DNA of 64,000 nt from Ypsolopha sequella (GCA_934047225.1 CAKOHE010000086.1:248001-312000); one strand, 5' to 3'; positions 54,701 to 63,934 are shown, counted from the first letter of the stretch. Notes: a model not told the origin generated them from the sequence alone. Numbers and translations are program-made.

Positions 54701-56301
54701 ATGCACTCGAAAGCCTCATGCAACAGCGTATTATGATTACCGTTGCATTTTCTACACCTTTTTTCGGAGAAACAATTTTTTCCATTATGATTATAGAGAC
54801 AGTTTTTGCATAAATTTAAATCGTTTATTGACCTCCTTTTCGTTTCCGCTGATAGTTCCATAAACTTGTTGCAAAAGAATATGGCGTGATCGGTGTTATT
54901 GCAATATGCGCATCTTTTTCGATCGCCGGACCTTTTTCCCGTGTTGTATGATTTTTGTGTAGAATTATTATAGAATTTTCTTGAGTGATTTTCATCATTC
55001 TGACGGAAATTTGATTTTGATTGATATTCATACTTGCTACTACTTGGTGACGACGCTGATGGGCTTTGCCGATTCTTGTCCTGCTTATAACGAGATGATT
55101 CTAACGATGTAAACTTCGTTTTTAGGAAGTTCATGAAATCTGATATGCTAGGCAAAGCTTTTGGGTTCCGCAGTGATCTGACGTAGTCATCGTTGGTGAC
55201 TGAATCCAGTTTTTGTTGTAAAATATAAACTATCAACGGATCCCAGGTGGAGATGTTTGCACCCAGGTTTTTTATCGCAAAAAGACATTCATTAGTGGTG
55301 TCGTGAAGTCTCTTTATTTGCTCAGCTGATTGTTGCTTCATGATGGGTAAATTAAAAAGAAGGTCTAGATGCGAATTTACTATAAGCTTCTTGTTGTCAA
55401 ATCTATCATTTAATATTTTCCAACAAGCTTCATAATTGTCAGAGCTTATTTTCAAGTGCTGTATGATAGCCTCCGCTTCTCCTCTCAATTTTGATTTAAG
55501 GAACTGCATTTTCTGAGCGTTGGACATTGATGCATTGTTGTGGATTGCTTCCACGAATAGGTCCTTAAAGGAAACCCACTTATGATAATTCCCATGGAAA
55601 TCCGGGATGGTCATTCTCGGCGTCGCCTTTTCCATGTTAGCGACGGCCCATAACTTTTGATTAATTGCTTTTTTGATATTTTGGTATTTTTGTTCATTTT
55701 GGGAGAATGTTTCTTCATATTCTTGATTATGATCGTCCAAAATGCTGTCAATCTCCCAATGGAGTGAATCTACTGCTCCCCAACGCATTTCCAGAGATTT
55801 CAATGCGTCCTCGAACTCCCACTTTTCCTTGATTGAGGACACCTCGATGTTTGAAATAGTCCTAATAAAAGCTTTAAAATTGCTGGATTGCTTGCGCAGC
55901 AACTCTTCGGTCTTGCTATCTTGTCCTCGATTTACCAGCAGCGGACGTGGAGTCTGCTTCTGCTCCTTAGCTCCTTCGGAGGTATCGCCACGGAACCTAT
56001 CTTGATTTTGCATATACTCTTCATATTCACAATTGATGATATTCTTTGTGGCCTGATAAGTTTGTTGAACCTTGCTGTACTCCTTATTCGTGAAGTAAGG
56101 TTCATCTCGCACTTCAAACTGATATAACTTACTGTGATTGGCTTGAAAGTCGTCCCAGTATCTTTCGAGGGTACTGAGCTTCCTTTTAAAGTAGTCTTCA
56201 GAAGATTTCCGCTCCTTCGGATTCTTCTTAAAGTTTGATAGGAGTTTTTCCAACTCTTGCTTGATAAGTTTTTGATTATCTAAAAGATCTTGTCCCTCCA
56301 T
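48781..56301 (-). CDS. BEL/Pao gag-pol-env polyprotein, 2506 codons
   Basis: Domains in order: a gag-like region (DUF1759 type, about residues 225-400); zinc knuckles from about 464 (CAYCNNTDH and following Cys/His clusters); an aspartic protease with LIDGGSQIS near D578; an RT with YMDD at 975-978; an RNase H region starting near 1140 (GFSDSST, PRGELCG, YGWSDSTAV); an H2C2 zinc motif; an integrase core with acidic residues near 1527, 1592 and 1646; and a DUF5641-type region to about 1830. The C-terminal 650 residues are envelope-like. They show a hydrophobic segment near 1857-1877, an arginine-rich putative furin site near 1975 followed by a glycine-rich hydrophobic stretch, a heptad-like helical region, and a membrane anchor near 2400-2422 with an arginine-rich tail. 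This resembles the envelope of roo-like BEL elements and baculovirus F proteins. The envelope is fused in frame to pol and has no separate start. Start is the ATG at 56301, preceded by a long leader. Confidence 0.9.
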   Translation of the reverse strand: MEGQDLLDNQKLIKQELEKLLSNFKKNPKERKSSEDYFKRKLSTLERYWDDFQANHSKLYQFEVRDEPYFTNKEYSKVQQTYQATKNIINCEYEEYMQNQDRFRGDTSEGAKEQKQTPRPLLVNRGQDSKTEELLRKQSSNFKAFIRTISNIEVSSIKEKWEFEDALKSLEMRWGAVDSLHWEIDSILDDHNQEYEETFSQNEQKYQNIKKAINQKLWAVANMEKATPRMTIPDFHGNYHKWVSFKDLFVEAIHNNASMSNAQKMQFLKSKLRGEAEAIIQHLKISSDNYEACWKILNDRFDNKKLIVNSHLDLLFNLPIMKQQSAEQIKRLHDTTNECLFAIKNLGANISTWDPLIVYILQQKLDSVTNDDYVRSLRNPKALPSISDFMNFLKTKFTSLESSRYKQDKNRQSPSASSPSSSKYEYQSKSNFRQNDENHSRKFYNNSTQKSYNTGKRSGDRKRCAYCNNTDHAIFFCNKFMELSAETKRRSINDLNLCKNCLYNHNGKNCFSEKRCRKCNGNHNTLLHEAFECMSKPEKVTRNSHVSQENISEILLATAIVKVQAKDGIYHNLRCLIDGGSQISAISENAAQLLQLPRQKCKGVIYGVGSMENSCKGLININCSSVATDYTFNTDVYIMRKLINNLPNQSFPEPSWSYLKNIKLADPKFYKSRPIDMLLGADVYSSIIMGGIIKKNDILPIAQQTQLGWILSGNVKSLQCNVITNNVEDLQRFWTVEDIGEKSELSTEDQECVQFYQETTRRLDDGHYQVRLPLKSDGLEKLGESRQKAVAQFKQIENRFKRRNQLAEQYKLFIKEYQDLGHMKAATRNSQSGCYLPHHAVERAESSTTKFRVVFNASALTSSNISLNFIMKQGPNLQKDLFELILNWRQYEIAFTADIEKMFRQIYLHEDDQNLHKIIWRESAYQAIQEYQLTTVTYGTKAAPFLAMMTLKQLARDEGHKYQSAAKEVLENNFYMDDLVSGSYDIKSAKQLISDLNKLLKSGGFNLRKWASNKPEIFGNSQDEQRTFEFKQAESNKTLGLRWNPKSDEFIFQININDLSEKTTKRALLSNISRLFDPLGWLAPVTTKLKILFKKVWLTGIQWDEEVPVDIKSEWINIRNDLQNINHIKIPRWLEIRKNGIIELHGFSDSSTKAFACIIFCKVIEESSSKVTIVQLAAKTRILSDSKNLSVPRGELCGAHLLSKLMTKVLSCLSDHKIKVYGWSDSTAVLGWIQGEPSRWKPFVSNRVQQITNVMPPECWRYVNSTDNPADCASRGLSAAQLKNHTLWWQGPTWLSSFNDQNEKERTLYTTEEEQKVPKQTCNAINLHEREPHIINEILNRHSSFTRATRVVAWILRFISRDHQKQPFLTIQEIRQARIQIIKVIQQSEFSDVIESLSEHNQVDKKSQISNLNPFLDENQLLRVGGRIKHANLSENMKHPIIIPHNGHLTELLIDHAHKMTFHGGARLTLSWLRQQYWLIGGNGAVKKRLRGCVICRKHDPIKQYQIMGNLPEARINPTRPFYHTGVDYTGYVDIKSNKGRGIKTTKGYIAVFVCMVTKAVHLELVSDLTSSAFLAALKRMAARRGAPQNMYSDNGTNFVGANRALQREFINLKQTLDEEFFSSISEMEIQWHFNCPTHASAGGLWEGAVKSLKYHLVRVIGTQKLTFEEYSTLLAQLEAGLNSRPLCAISEDPEDINFLTPSHFLSSGPLLTIIETEQDNRTRWRFTQKIFEDIWKRWKAEYLCKLSIRSKWQHPRENIKLNDVVLIHDDNILAGKWPLGRVVELHPGKDGYVRVVTLKTKNGLMKRPIIKLSVLPTSRENYHYPKLSREQEKQQSETNINHQVERKINRRIRKPSPFSLISFIMCIIMITGAQCTYNITKLRDQQRILFDKISNMELLSDEWKLVVYYDLNPYWQGTTAFERYTKHLQQTCQNIKDQSHCDVILLQLQQGFSELEYYNHLLLSQHSSTQTGHRSRRGLINGVGYIANKLFGVLDESFAEQYQKDIELIRDNQNHLASLWKNQTSVIESEYNLLKRMEDSMNKQQKIINQHFFKVDKVINKLSNELQILSNINDFTLGALTASSMLQCLKTIQSMLLDTVTDIYQGRFNFHILTPEQLRHELSTISSHISKESSLPIKNIQTDLKNIYKILKVKARMTNEYLLLEIKLPLVSRDAYEIFKATAIPEKKGRDMISVIPAAEYLAINLKKDAYVEMSRDEIKECYQADESFFCHTQKPIYHMKQDESFCVKDRGSDNCKTVTSLCSNIWQEMHAQNQYLYFCCDKCQLRIICEDQLSAAQLAEAGIISISHGCIIKTDEFTIYSRKLDQSISKTRFDVILPDISPINQIFNITILPPTNESDISKEIGAQKQTLQEIHQQIEQIKQKGTLAKEISYHDVHHYTAIYGMAFAIIGAAVSIWVWRRLRRRRRQQAADPRSAPALAASAAAGAVTTEQPAAAHSSSSDSDKKCANVQYIRRKWASASVRKFDASTSPVFKARFPSAENCV

Positions 56302-56861
56302 GTTGATAATTATAAGTTAGTCAATGAATAAATGGAAAGATCTTACTTGATTTGTTGTTTTGAGCTTTTTACTGCACTCGGTGCTGCTCTGCTGACGCTG
56401 ATATTGATTGATGCGGATTCTGAGTGATCCTGATGCTGATAGTCTTGATGCTGATGCGCTGATTGATTGAGGTCATTCAATCCCTCGACGGATGATTTGA
56501 TACGCTCGATATGCTGCTAGTTGATAGTATGATCCACTTGATTGATAATTACTTGATATAATGATAGTTAACTTGATAATATTTGATTGATAATTCACTT
56601 GATATAATAATAGTTCACTGATATAATAATAGTTCACTGGATAGTATGATAGTTCACTTGATATGATAAGAGTTCACTTGATAGTATGATAGTTCACTTG
56701 ATATGATAAGAGTTCACTTGATAGTATGATAATTCACTTGATATGATAAGAGTTCACTTGATAGTATGATATAGATACTTGACAAGTATTTTGATTTTTG
56801 ACAGGACTGATTTTTAAATTCGCGACGCGAGGTCCTGATTCAAAATCGGTTCGAAGGACCA
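56302..56861 (-). promoter_or_regulatory. BEL leader with dense GATA-type motifs
   Basis: Next to the 5' LTR the interior begins TGGTCCTTCGAACCG (minus strand), the likely primer-binding site; I cannot name the tRNA. From about 56515 to 56775 a tandem repeat with about 39-bp period (GTTCACTTGATATGATAAGA and GTTCACTTGATAGTATGATA) gives 14 plus-strand TGATA(A/G) sites. These match the WGATAR sequence bound by GATA transcription factors. Confidence 0.6.
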
Positions 56862-57077
56862 TGTACGATCACCGATCGCGGGGTTGATAAATGATAAGTT
56901 TTGATAGTTTTATGAATTTATTGGACAAACACACGTAAGTATAATTGATATTGATGAGTGATTGATGAGTACACGCGGTATGGACGGTGACCGATTGTGA
57001 ACTGATGAAATTAGGGCGATGATCGACGACGGCTAAGTAAACAGCCAACGCAGCAGAATGTGCGGCTTGCCCGTACA
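56862..57077 (-). repeat. BEL 5' LTR
   Basis: 216 bp with no difference from the 3' LTR that I can find by reading, including an identical 69-codon shadow frame in both. Confidence 0.9.
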
Positions 57078-57371
57078 TGAATGAATAAACTCACACATTG
57101 GCAGAACTGCCTTTACTAGTGTGCGTATTAGTTTGACAACTAATGAATTTATGAAACATTTGGAAGTGTAGTAAAAGCTAAGGGATTTCACATTTATTAT
57201 CACTCCAAAGCGTCGTGAAATAAATTGCTTTATCCGCATATCAACTCAATTAATACCCAAAAGCAACAATAACAGGTATAATCATTAATTTGTTCTAGTT
57301 TCTTAGAGCGTGGCGCCATCTAACATTCTGAGCTCATTTCTGTTTACGGCTTTACCACCTTAAGGCTTCTA

Positions 57372-57850
57372 CCAACGTCAACGACCTTGAACTAAGTAAC
57401 TTTGTAACCATTTTATACGGTAACTATAGCATTTTTCAACAGCAGAAAAATACATAGTAATCTGCATGATACCAATAGTGATGTGGTTTTTCCTGAATTT
57501 CATTATAATATACAGAAGTGAAACAATAAAATTCTAAGTTTACCCTTATTTTTTTATTTTTTGTTCAGTTGTAACAACATAACTGCTGCAGTTTTTATCG
57601 AAACAGTATGAAAATTTATAAACTTCTAGACAAAATATTATAAAATGATTTGGTTTTCTCAGTTCTTGGAAATTAATTTTATTTTAGATAAAATAAATTA
57701 AAAACACACTATTTTCGCACTTGTCAGCCGCAGCGACTGACATAACAGCCATGTTGCAGTGCGAGCTGATAAGGACTTTATTTTAATATGATTTTGTTCG
57801 AAATTTCAACCACCACGAATCGAGTTGCTAATTATTCCGACGGACCCACC
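57372..57850. other. Spacer between the two TTAA-flanked repeats
   Basis: About 480 bp of AT-rich sequence with no recognised feature. The right edge reads CCACCTTAA, like the end of the repeat itself. Confidence 0.45.
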
Positions 57851-58292
57851 TTAATTCAGAGAACAAAAAATAGTGTCGATCAGAAAAGCGGCTCGGTCTT
57901 CGGCCTCGCCAAAGATACTTTCCATGGTGATCAAATTAGATATGATGAGTATCAAAAATACTCCAAACCAGGACTGGGACGTAATATATTCGTCGGTGAA
58001 ACGCGGGTGTATCGAGTGTGGACTGTGACTTGCATTTCACAGTTCGCACACGGAACACCTCTGACACCCCTTCGGGGATTCATGTCGTGACGATATATTA
58101 ATATTATTATTGATACGACTATACAAAAAATTAATGAAGGCACGCGAAGCCGCGGGCAAAAGCTAGTTCAATATAATCCCGCTGTGAAGAATATGTAATA
58201 AATAAATCATCTTGTTTTTTTATCTAAATATTGATAAATGTTTGTTTCATACCAATGCTGACAACAATTGTATAATAATCTAATATTTCGTC

Positions 58293-59411
58293 TTTGTACT
58301 CACAGTTTATTATGGATATGTGGTTCCAACTCCCAAATATGGGATAATATTCTGGGGAAACGCTACTGGCATCTAGACGGTACTAAGGTCCCAAAAAAGA
58401 TGCATAAGGGCTATCTGTAGGTTGCGAAAAACGGACACTTGTGTACCAAAATTCAAGCAATTAAAATTACTCACAGTACCAGCGCTATACATATATGAAA
58501 CTGCAATTTTTGTAAGATCGCACCCAGAGTATTTTCAATATGTTACACGCAGTGGCGTGCACAGAACTTTTTGCTGGAAAAGCAAACAATCGGTCAAGAA
58601 CATCGTAAAAAAAAATATAAAAAAATTTTAATATCACTTTGAAAAAAAAAAGTTTGTATAGAAAATTTTCACTCTAGGGTAGACATTGTCTACCCTGGCG
58701 TCATACAAATTTTTTTTTTCAAAGTGATATTTAAATTTTTTCGTATTTTTTTTATTGTTGTTCTTGACCAATTGTTTGCTTTTCCAGCAAAAAGTTCTGT
58801 GCACGCCACTGGTTACACGAGCAAGACGCTGTGATCGTCTGCGCCTCGTAAAATGTAAAACCTCACTTTTTCACAACAGTATATTTGCCATGGCACCTTC
58901 TATATACAATAAAATACCTAAATTTATTCGGGATTTCAATAATATGAATGATTTTATAAAACAACTCAAGACTTTTTTAATAGACAAAGCGTACTATTCA
59001 GTTAATGAATTTTTGAATGATAAATCTATGACAGGTTAATATTTTTATTATTTTGAATCAGGACATATTATTTTATTGTGTTGAATTTGTAAACAAGTTT
59101 GTGTAACTTAACATTATAATATTTTAAGTGTAATGTAATGAATGGCATGCCTACTTATAATTATTTCTTAGGTGAGGTTTGTTAACCGTTGAGATTTATA
59201 TTAAATACTGACATTTTTTAAATATTTGTAATTTTAGCATTCGTGTGTTTATTTGTTTCAATTTTTATTTCGTATTTTGTATTTGGTTAGTTGTTTTATA
59301 TTTGCATGTCAAATGACAGATTATAAAGGACTTTATATTATGTTTGAACACCATTTGTAAACTTATAATCACAAATAAATTAAATTTGAATTTGAATTTG
59401 AATTTGAATTT
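58293..59411 (+). mobile_element. Jockey-like LINE, 5'-truncated
   Basis: Plus-strand C-terminal ORF2 remnant (YGIIFWG, RKTDTCVPKFKQLKLLTVPA ... MAPSIYNKIPKFIRDFNN ... DKAYYSVNEFLNDK) with a 3' UTR and a (TTGAAT)n-type tail at 59378-59411. A hAT MITE splits the frame at 58550. Confidence 0.75.
58550..58811. mobile_element. 262-bp hAT-type MITE
   Basis: Inverted ends start CAGTGGCGTGCACAGAAC, with terminal repeats of about 65 bp or more, flanked by the perfect 8-bp duplication GTTACACG (58542-58549 and 58812-58819). The centre is a second palindrome (GGGTAGACATTGTCTACCC). Confidence 0.88.
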
Positions 59412-59879
59412 GCAAAGTCAATACGTTGCCGCTCTGCTTCCGCGGTAAAATACGGAGCGGCAACGTTTTACGTTTTGTATCGATTTGATTTTTATGAATG
59501 AATAAACTCACACATTGGCAAAACTGCCTTTACTAGTGTGCGTATTAGTTTGACAACTAATGAATTTATGAAACATTTGGAAGTATAGTAAAAGCAAAGG
59601 GATTTCACATTTATTATCACTCCAAAGCGTCGTGAAATAAATTGCTTTATCCGCATATCAACTCAATTAACACCCAAAAGCAACAATAACAGATATAATC
59701 ATTAATTTGTCCTAGTTTCTTAGAGCGTGGCGCCATCTAACATTCTGAGCTCATTTCTGTTTACGGCTTTACCACCTTAATTTAAATTATTAATCACAAA
59801 ATAAATTTAAATTATATAATTCATGCAAAATTAATAATAAAATTAGTAATATTGAATTTGAATATACATGCATTAAATA

Positions 59880-61698
59880 TTATTTGGACACCCAAAATTG
59901 GGAAAAGGCCTCCTCCATATTATGCCATTCTAGGCGATCTTGAGCCAGTCTTGTCCACGTGTTTCCGGCTATCGCGGTGATGTTGTCGCTCCAGCGTCTC
60001 ATTGGGTGACCAGGCAGCCGGCGTCCATCTCTCGGATACCAGTGAAGGACTCGCTCGCTCCATCGTCCATCACTTACTCTGGCGACATGACCGGCCCACT
60101 TCCACTTTAGTCTGCAGAGTATACCTACCGCGTCTGTGATTTTTGTGAATTTCCTGATATCTGAGCTCTTCACTCTATCCCTTAGCTTGAGACCGAGCAT
60201 CGATCGTTCCGTCCCTCGTTGGAACGTTCGTATTTTACAGACAACTTTTTTTGTTAGTGGCCAGCATTGACATCCGTACAGAAGAGTAGGTATTATGGTG
60301 TTTTCCATTACTTTTTTCTTGAGGTGTATCGGTAGTTCACTTTTAAATACATCTTTATGGGACCAGCATCTTCTCCAAGCTGATGCTATTCTCCTATCAA
60401 TTTCTTTGTTAAGCGTGTCTTCAAAAGATATATTTTGGCCTAAATAAACGTAGTCTTTTACGTATCCTATCGTACCGCTGGATAGTTGTATGAGTTGCTC
60501 TACACCGTTTGTCATTGCCTTAGTCTTTGAAGGGTTCATGTGGAGCCCAACTTTACGACTCTCAGTATCAAGGGATGCTAACATCCTTTCTAGAGCTCGA
60601 TGGTTTTCAGCTAGAATCACAATGTCATCCGCAAACCTCAGGTGTGTCAAAGTTTCTCCGTTTACATTTATTCCGAAGCCAACGTTTCCCCAATCCAAGT
60701 TTCTAAAAATTGACTCAAGTAGAGCTGTAAATAGTTTGGGTGAGATTGGATCTCCCTGTTTCACACCTCTCTATCGGAAAAGCGGTACCTATTCTCTCCA
60801 GTTTGATTTTTGCTTGGGCTTCCTTATATATAGCCTTTAAGAGGTTTACATATTTTGCATGAACCCCTTGTTCTATAAGGCTTTTCCAGAGACATGAGTG
60901 TGACACGGAGTCGAAAGCTTTGGTGTAATCCACATACGCTATATAGAGCGTTTTGTTGTATTCTCTATATTTCTCTATTACTTGATTTAATGTAAAGATG
61001 TGGTCAATAGTAGAAAAGCCCTTTCGAAAACCAGCTTGTTCTTTAGGTTGTTGATGTTCGAGTTGATTAGCCATTCTGTTGAGCAAAACTTTTGAGAAAA
61101 TCTTGTAAACGGTTGGAAGTAGACAAATTGGTCTATAATTGTCAATTCGACCTGGATCTCCTTTTTTGTATAGTAATGTAATAAGTGATTCGTTCCAATC
61201 CTCAGGTATTATTTCCTGTTTCAAGATGTTGTTGAAAAAGTAAGTAAAATGTGGGACAAGCGGTTCAATCATAGCTATAATCGTGTCATTACTGATTCCG
61301 TCTTCTCCTGAGCATTTATCTTTTTTAAGTTGTAAGATTGCATATTCGGTCTCCCTGTTCAAAATATATGGAATCGTTTCCTCAGTCGAAGTTTGGTTGA
61401 GTGTATTTATTGAGACTTTATCTTTTTTAGAATAAAGTTTTTTATAAAAATCTGTGGCTATATCGAAAATTTCGCTTCTACTTGTTATTTCTTTTCCATC
61501 ATGTTTAGACAGAGATTTTATCCATGCTTTCTGATTGCTGAATGTTTTGGCAGTGCGCTTGGTTGAGCTTCTTAGTTCTAGTTCTTTTTCCATTATTTCT
61601 AATTTAATTTTATGTTTACTTTCTTTAATTTTCTTACTTATTTTCTTATACAGATTTTTCAATCGTTTCTTTTGTTCACATGATCTGTTGGAATTCAT
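59880..61698 (-). pseudogene. RTE-clade LINE reverse transcriptase, frameshifted
   Basis: The upstream frame (60715-61698) has the RT start, NYRPICLLPTVYKIFSK, EQAGFRKGFSTIDHI and motif A (YVDYTKAFDSV). Near 60765 the frame shifts and the downstream frame (59880-60764) carries KQGDPISPKLF, the catalytic FADDIVILAE and the C-terminal WAGHVARVSDGRW ... GHPMRRW typical of RTE elements. One indel therefore inactivates it. The short 3' UTR and tail lie just left of 59880. Confidence 0.8.
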
Positions 61699-61734
61699 CT
61701 TTAATTTGTTTCGTTCGTCTATCAGGTATTCGAT

Positions 61735-62050
61735 TTATTAGTAATAAAATTAAGGTTCTTGTTTTTGCTCTTTGGCAAGCTTTCTATACATTCCTTGATA
61801 GATTTTACCGTTTGCCTGTAGTTTGTATTCATGTCCTTTGAAGTTAGTGTCTCTACCTTGTCGAACATCATATCTTTAAGAGATGCTGACTCTATGGGTG
61901 TGAAGTTTTTATTTTTATGGACAAATTTTGTTCTAGTTTTCTTCGAGTTAGTTTCTAAATCATACGTTACTCTGACAAGTCTATGGTCACTCGGAAATTT
62001 TGTGGATATAACTTCGTTGTTTTGGACTTTATTTCGGGTTTTTACTAGGA
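61735..62050 (-). pseudogene. RTE endonuclease C-terminus and linker
   Basis: The minus strand reads ...PSDHRLVRVTYDLETNS, the SDH motif that closes the AP-like endonuclease of LINEs, then a linker ending in stops near 61738. The rest of the endonuclease is absent. Confidence 0.6.
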
Positions 62051-62059
62051 TGGCGGTAT

Positions 62060-62300
62060 ATCCATCCCTAATAGCCGGGCCTTATATGGAACAGCCTGGT
62101 GACGGGCAGCGGCGTCACTGGTGCGAGGGTCCCGGCACCGCGCTCACCAACCCGCCTGCCCAGCGTGTGTGAGTATGGGCAATTCTTTCAGGATTACCGC
62201 CGGGAGTGGCAAAGTCCTGGAAAGGCTTATGTCCAGCAGTGGACCTACTAGGCTGATGGATGGATGGATAAGATAAGATAAGATAAGATCATTTATTTGC
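62060..62300 (+). repeat. 3' tail of another RTE-like LINE plus microsatellite
   Basis: GGCTTATGTCCAGCAGTGGA followed by GGCTGATGGATGGATGG is the usual end of lepidopteran RTE elements. It abuts (GATAA)n at 62264-62289, which is itself the tail of a minus-strand LINE (AATAAATGATC on that strand). Confidence 0.65.
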
Positions 62301-62904
62301 AATAAAGCCATACAAAAGTTATGTACTAAGGCATGCAAAATACATTGGTAGAATAAAAATAACACAGAAACTAAAACTAATTATTGGAAAATAAAATATT
62401 AATAAGATAAATTGAAATACATAAAAAAAAATATATATATTATTTAGAACTTAAAAATAAATTAAATTAATGAATAATAAATAAATTGATTAAATTAAAA
62501 CATTACAAATTATCAAATTATTAATTTATACTTACTTTAATAACTAAAAAATTATTCCCTATATGCATAATACTCGGACAAATGTGATGGAACGTGTACT
62601 GCGTTTTCAACGAGTGAGAGCACAAGACATAATAATAGTAGTTTATTCTACAAGGGCGAAAAGGAATAAATTACGAGGACGATTTAAAACACTCGCCGAG
62701 TAATTTATTGCTCTTACGCCCGATATCATACTACGTTTTAAAAAAAAAAGTATAAAAAGTAAAGGGCAAAATAATCGACTTTCTGTTCGGTTTTGATGCA
62801 TAAAAAGTGGGCCTTTACGAGCAATTGCATTGAAATATGTATAATGAAAATCCGTGAAGCTCGTGATAGTTAGATTAGCTATAGTAGTTATGTCTTCCCC
62901 CCAG
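62301..62904. other. AT-rich stretch before the transporter exon
   Basis: No gene or clear repeat boundary apart from the minus-strand LINE tail at its left edge. Confidence 0.4.
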
Positions 62905-63024
62905 GGTGTTGTTCGCTATCGGCATCGACGCTATACGTCCCTGCTGACGCTGTTCACGCCGCCGCTCGCGCATACCAGCATGGGGCTGCTCATCGCTGTC
63001 AGGGTCGTTGAGGGACTGTTTGAG
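62905..63024 (+). pseudogene. Exon of an SLC17-type (sialin / Na-phosphate cotransporter-like) MFS transporter
   Basis: A 120-bp block between acceptor TCTTCCCCCCAG and donor GAG|GTATGT. The second part reads TSLLTLFTPPLAH then GLLIAVRVVEGLFE, matching the third/fourth membrane-helix region of insect SLC17-family anion transporters, where GLFEG commonly ends an exon. The first 25 or so bases fit the family (VLFAIGI) only in another frame, so a 1-base indel lies near 62930. It is either a decayed exon or an assembly error. No neighbouring exon is seen. Confidence 0.5.
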
Positions 63025-63409
63025 GTATGTCAACAGTAGTAAAACCAATGGCTACCTTAGCGTATTTATTCCACGTATGAAAGAGATCCTACATAATTTC
63101 TACGTACCCCAACCACTACTTATGCCAACTCTCCCTGCATATATCCAGGGCACACCTCCGACACTTCATACTTTTCGCTCAAGTTATTTACCTACACTAT
63201 ACACACGCGCACTGGCTTGTCCGCACACGCTTGTGTGTGTGCGTGAGCTAGACTAGGGCTGGCAGCAAGCGTGTAAGCGTCGTCGATCGAGAGGGATAAC
63301 ATTATAAGTCAGCAACTTATGATTCTCTTCCTAAATTTTAGTGTAGTTAATCCCTAGGTCCTAGTTCTGGTTCCCCATGCATTAATTTGTATTAAAAATA
63401 TATATATAT
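63025..63409. other. No feature seen
   Basis: Non-coding as far as I can tell. It has a short GT-rich patch near 63225-63245 and a TA run near 63400. Confidence 0.4.
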
Positions 63410-63768
63410 ATCGTCACGATCTAAATGCCCAAGGGGGTGTCAGAGGTGTTCCGAGTGTGAACCTTGAAATGCAAGTCACAGTCCACACTCGGTACATCCG
63501 CGTTTCACCTACAAATATTACGTCCCAACGTGATGGGTGGTGAGCTCTATCGCCGTACTTCGGGCACAAATACATGCTTTTTAGGACATGCAGGTTTCCT
63601 CCCGATGTTTTCCTTCACCTTACAGTAAGTGGTAAGTACCTACCTATTATCAAATACTATGCACATTATGTAAATTCCGAAAAAATCATTGGTGCATGCC
63701 CGACCGGGGATTGAAACTGGATCTCAAGATTGAGAGGCCAGCGTTCTACCCCTGAGTTACCACGCCGC
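63410..63768 (-). repeat. tRNA-derived SINE
   Basis: The minus-strand head (63698-63768, about 71 nt) folds like a tRNA in order: A-box-like TGGTAACTCAGGGG, anticodon arm CTCTCAATCTTGAGA and B-box-like GTTTCAATCCC. The body includes AGGTGAAGGAAAACATCGGG and AGGAAACCTGCATG, widespread in moth SINEs, and ends near TCGTGACGATATATA. The head is a SINE promoter rather than a working tRNA gene. Confidence 0.75.
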
Positions 63769-63934
63769 TTCTTCATTACTTTAAAAGTAAATTAGATGAA
63801 TACTTCAAACGACTTCCCGTCTGTCCAAATGGGATCAATGGCCCTTCCCTTTATGATGCCGCAACGGCGCGGCGGCGATTGTTCGACATTGCGCTGGCGC
63901 AACGCGCGAATTTTATATGAGTAAAATTTAAACA

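Larger units (their letters stand above)
48387..57077 (-). mobile_element. Complete BEL/Pao retroelement with envelope-like domain
   Basis: Two 216-bp LTRs that read as identical flank an 8.3-kb interior, with a 5-bp target duplication TGAAT (48382-48386, 57078-57082). The matching site without the element is present at about 59490-59500 in the sister repeat. One long minus-strand frame encodes gag, protease, RT, RNase H, integrase and an envelope-like region. Identical LTRs and an uninterrupted frame indicate a very recent insertion that may still be competent. Confidence 0.92.
47800..57367. mobile_element. TTAA-flanked repeat, copy 1, split by a BEL element
   Basis: The unit begins TTCAGAGAACAAAAAAA after a TTAA (47796-47799) and ends GGCTTTACCACC before a TTAA (57368-57371). 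It is interrupted at 48387 by the BEL element. Flanks of that insertion (47800-48386 and 57078-57367) align collinearly with copy 2. TTAA at both ends recalls piggyBac-type insertion, but the two ends are not obvious inverted repeats. It contains a plus-oriented SINE remnant near 47980-48110. Confidence 0.6.
57855..59776. mobile_element. TTAA-flanked repeat, copy 2, split by a LINE
   Basis: Same ends and TTAA flanks (57851-57854, 59777-59780) as copy 1. Lacks about 50 bp present in copy 1 (GTCAGCTGTTTACGTAC region). It keeps the uninterrupted BEL target site near 59490-59500, but has a LINE insertion at about 58293-59411. Confidence 0.65.

Noticed and set aside
54624..56127. Several plus-strand frames opposite the BEL gag region
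   Set aside because: All are antisense shadows of the long minus-strand frame.
63698..63768. Possible tRNA gene
   Set aside because: The A- and B-box-like parts are present, but the stems are imperfect and the sequence continues directly into a SINE body seen elsewhere in the window.
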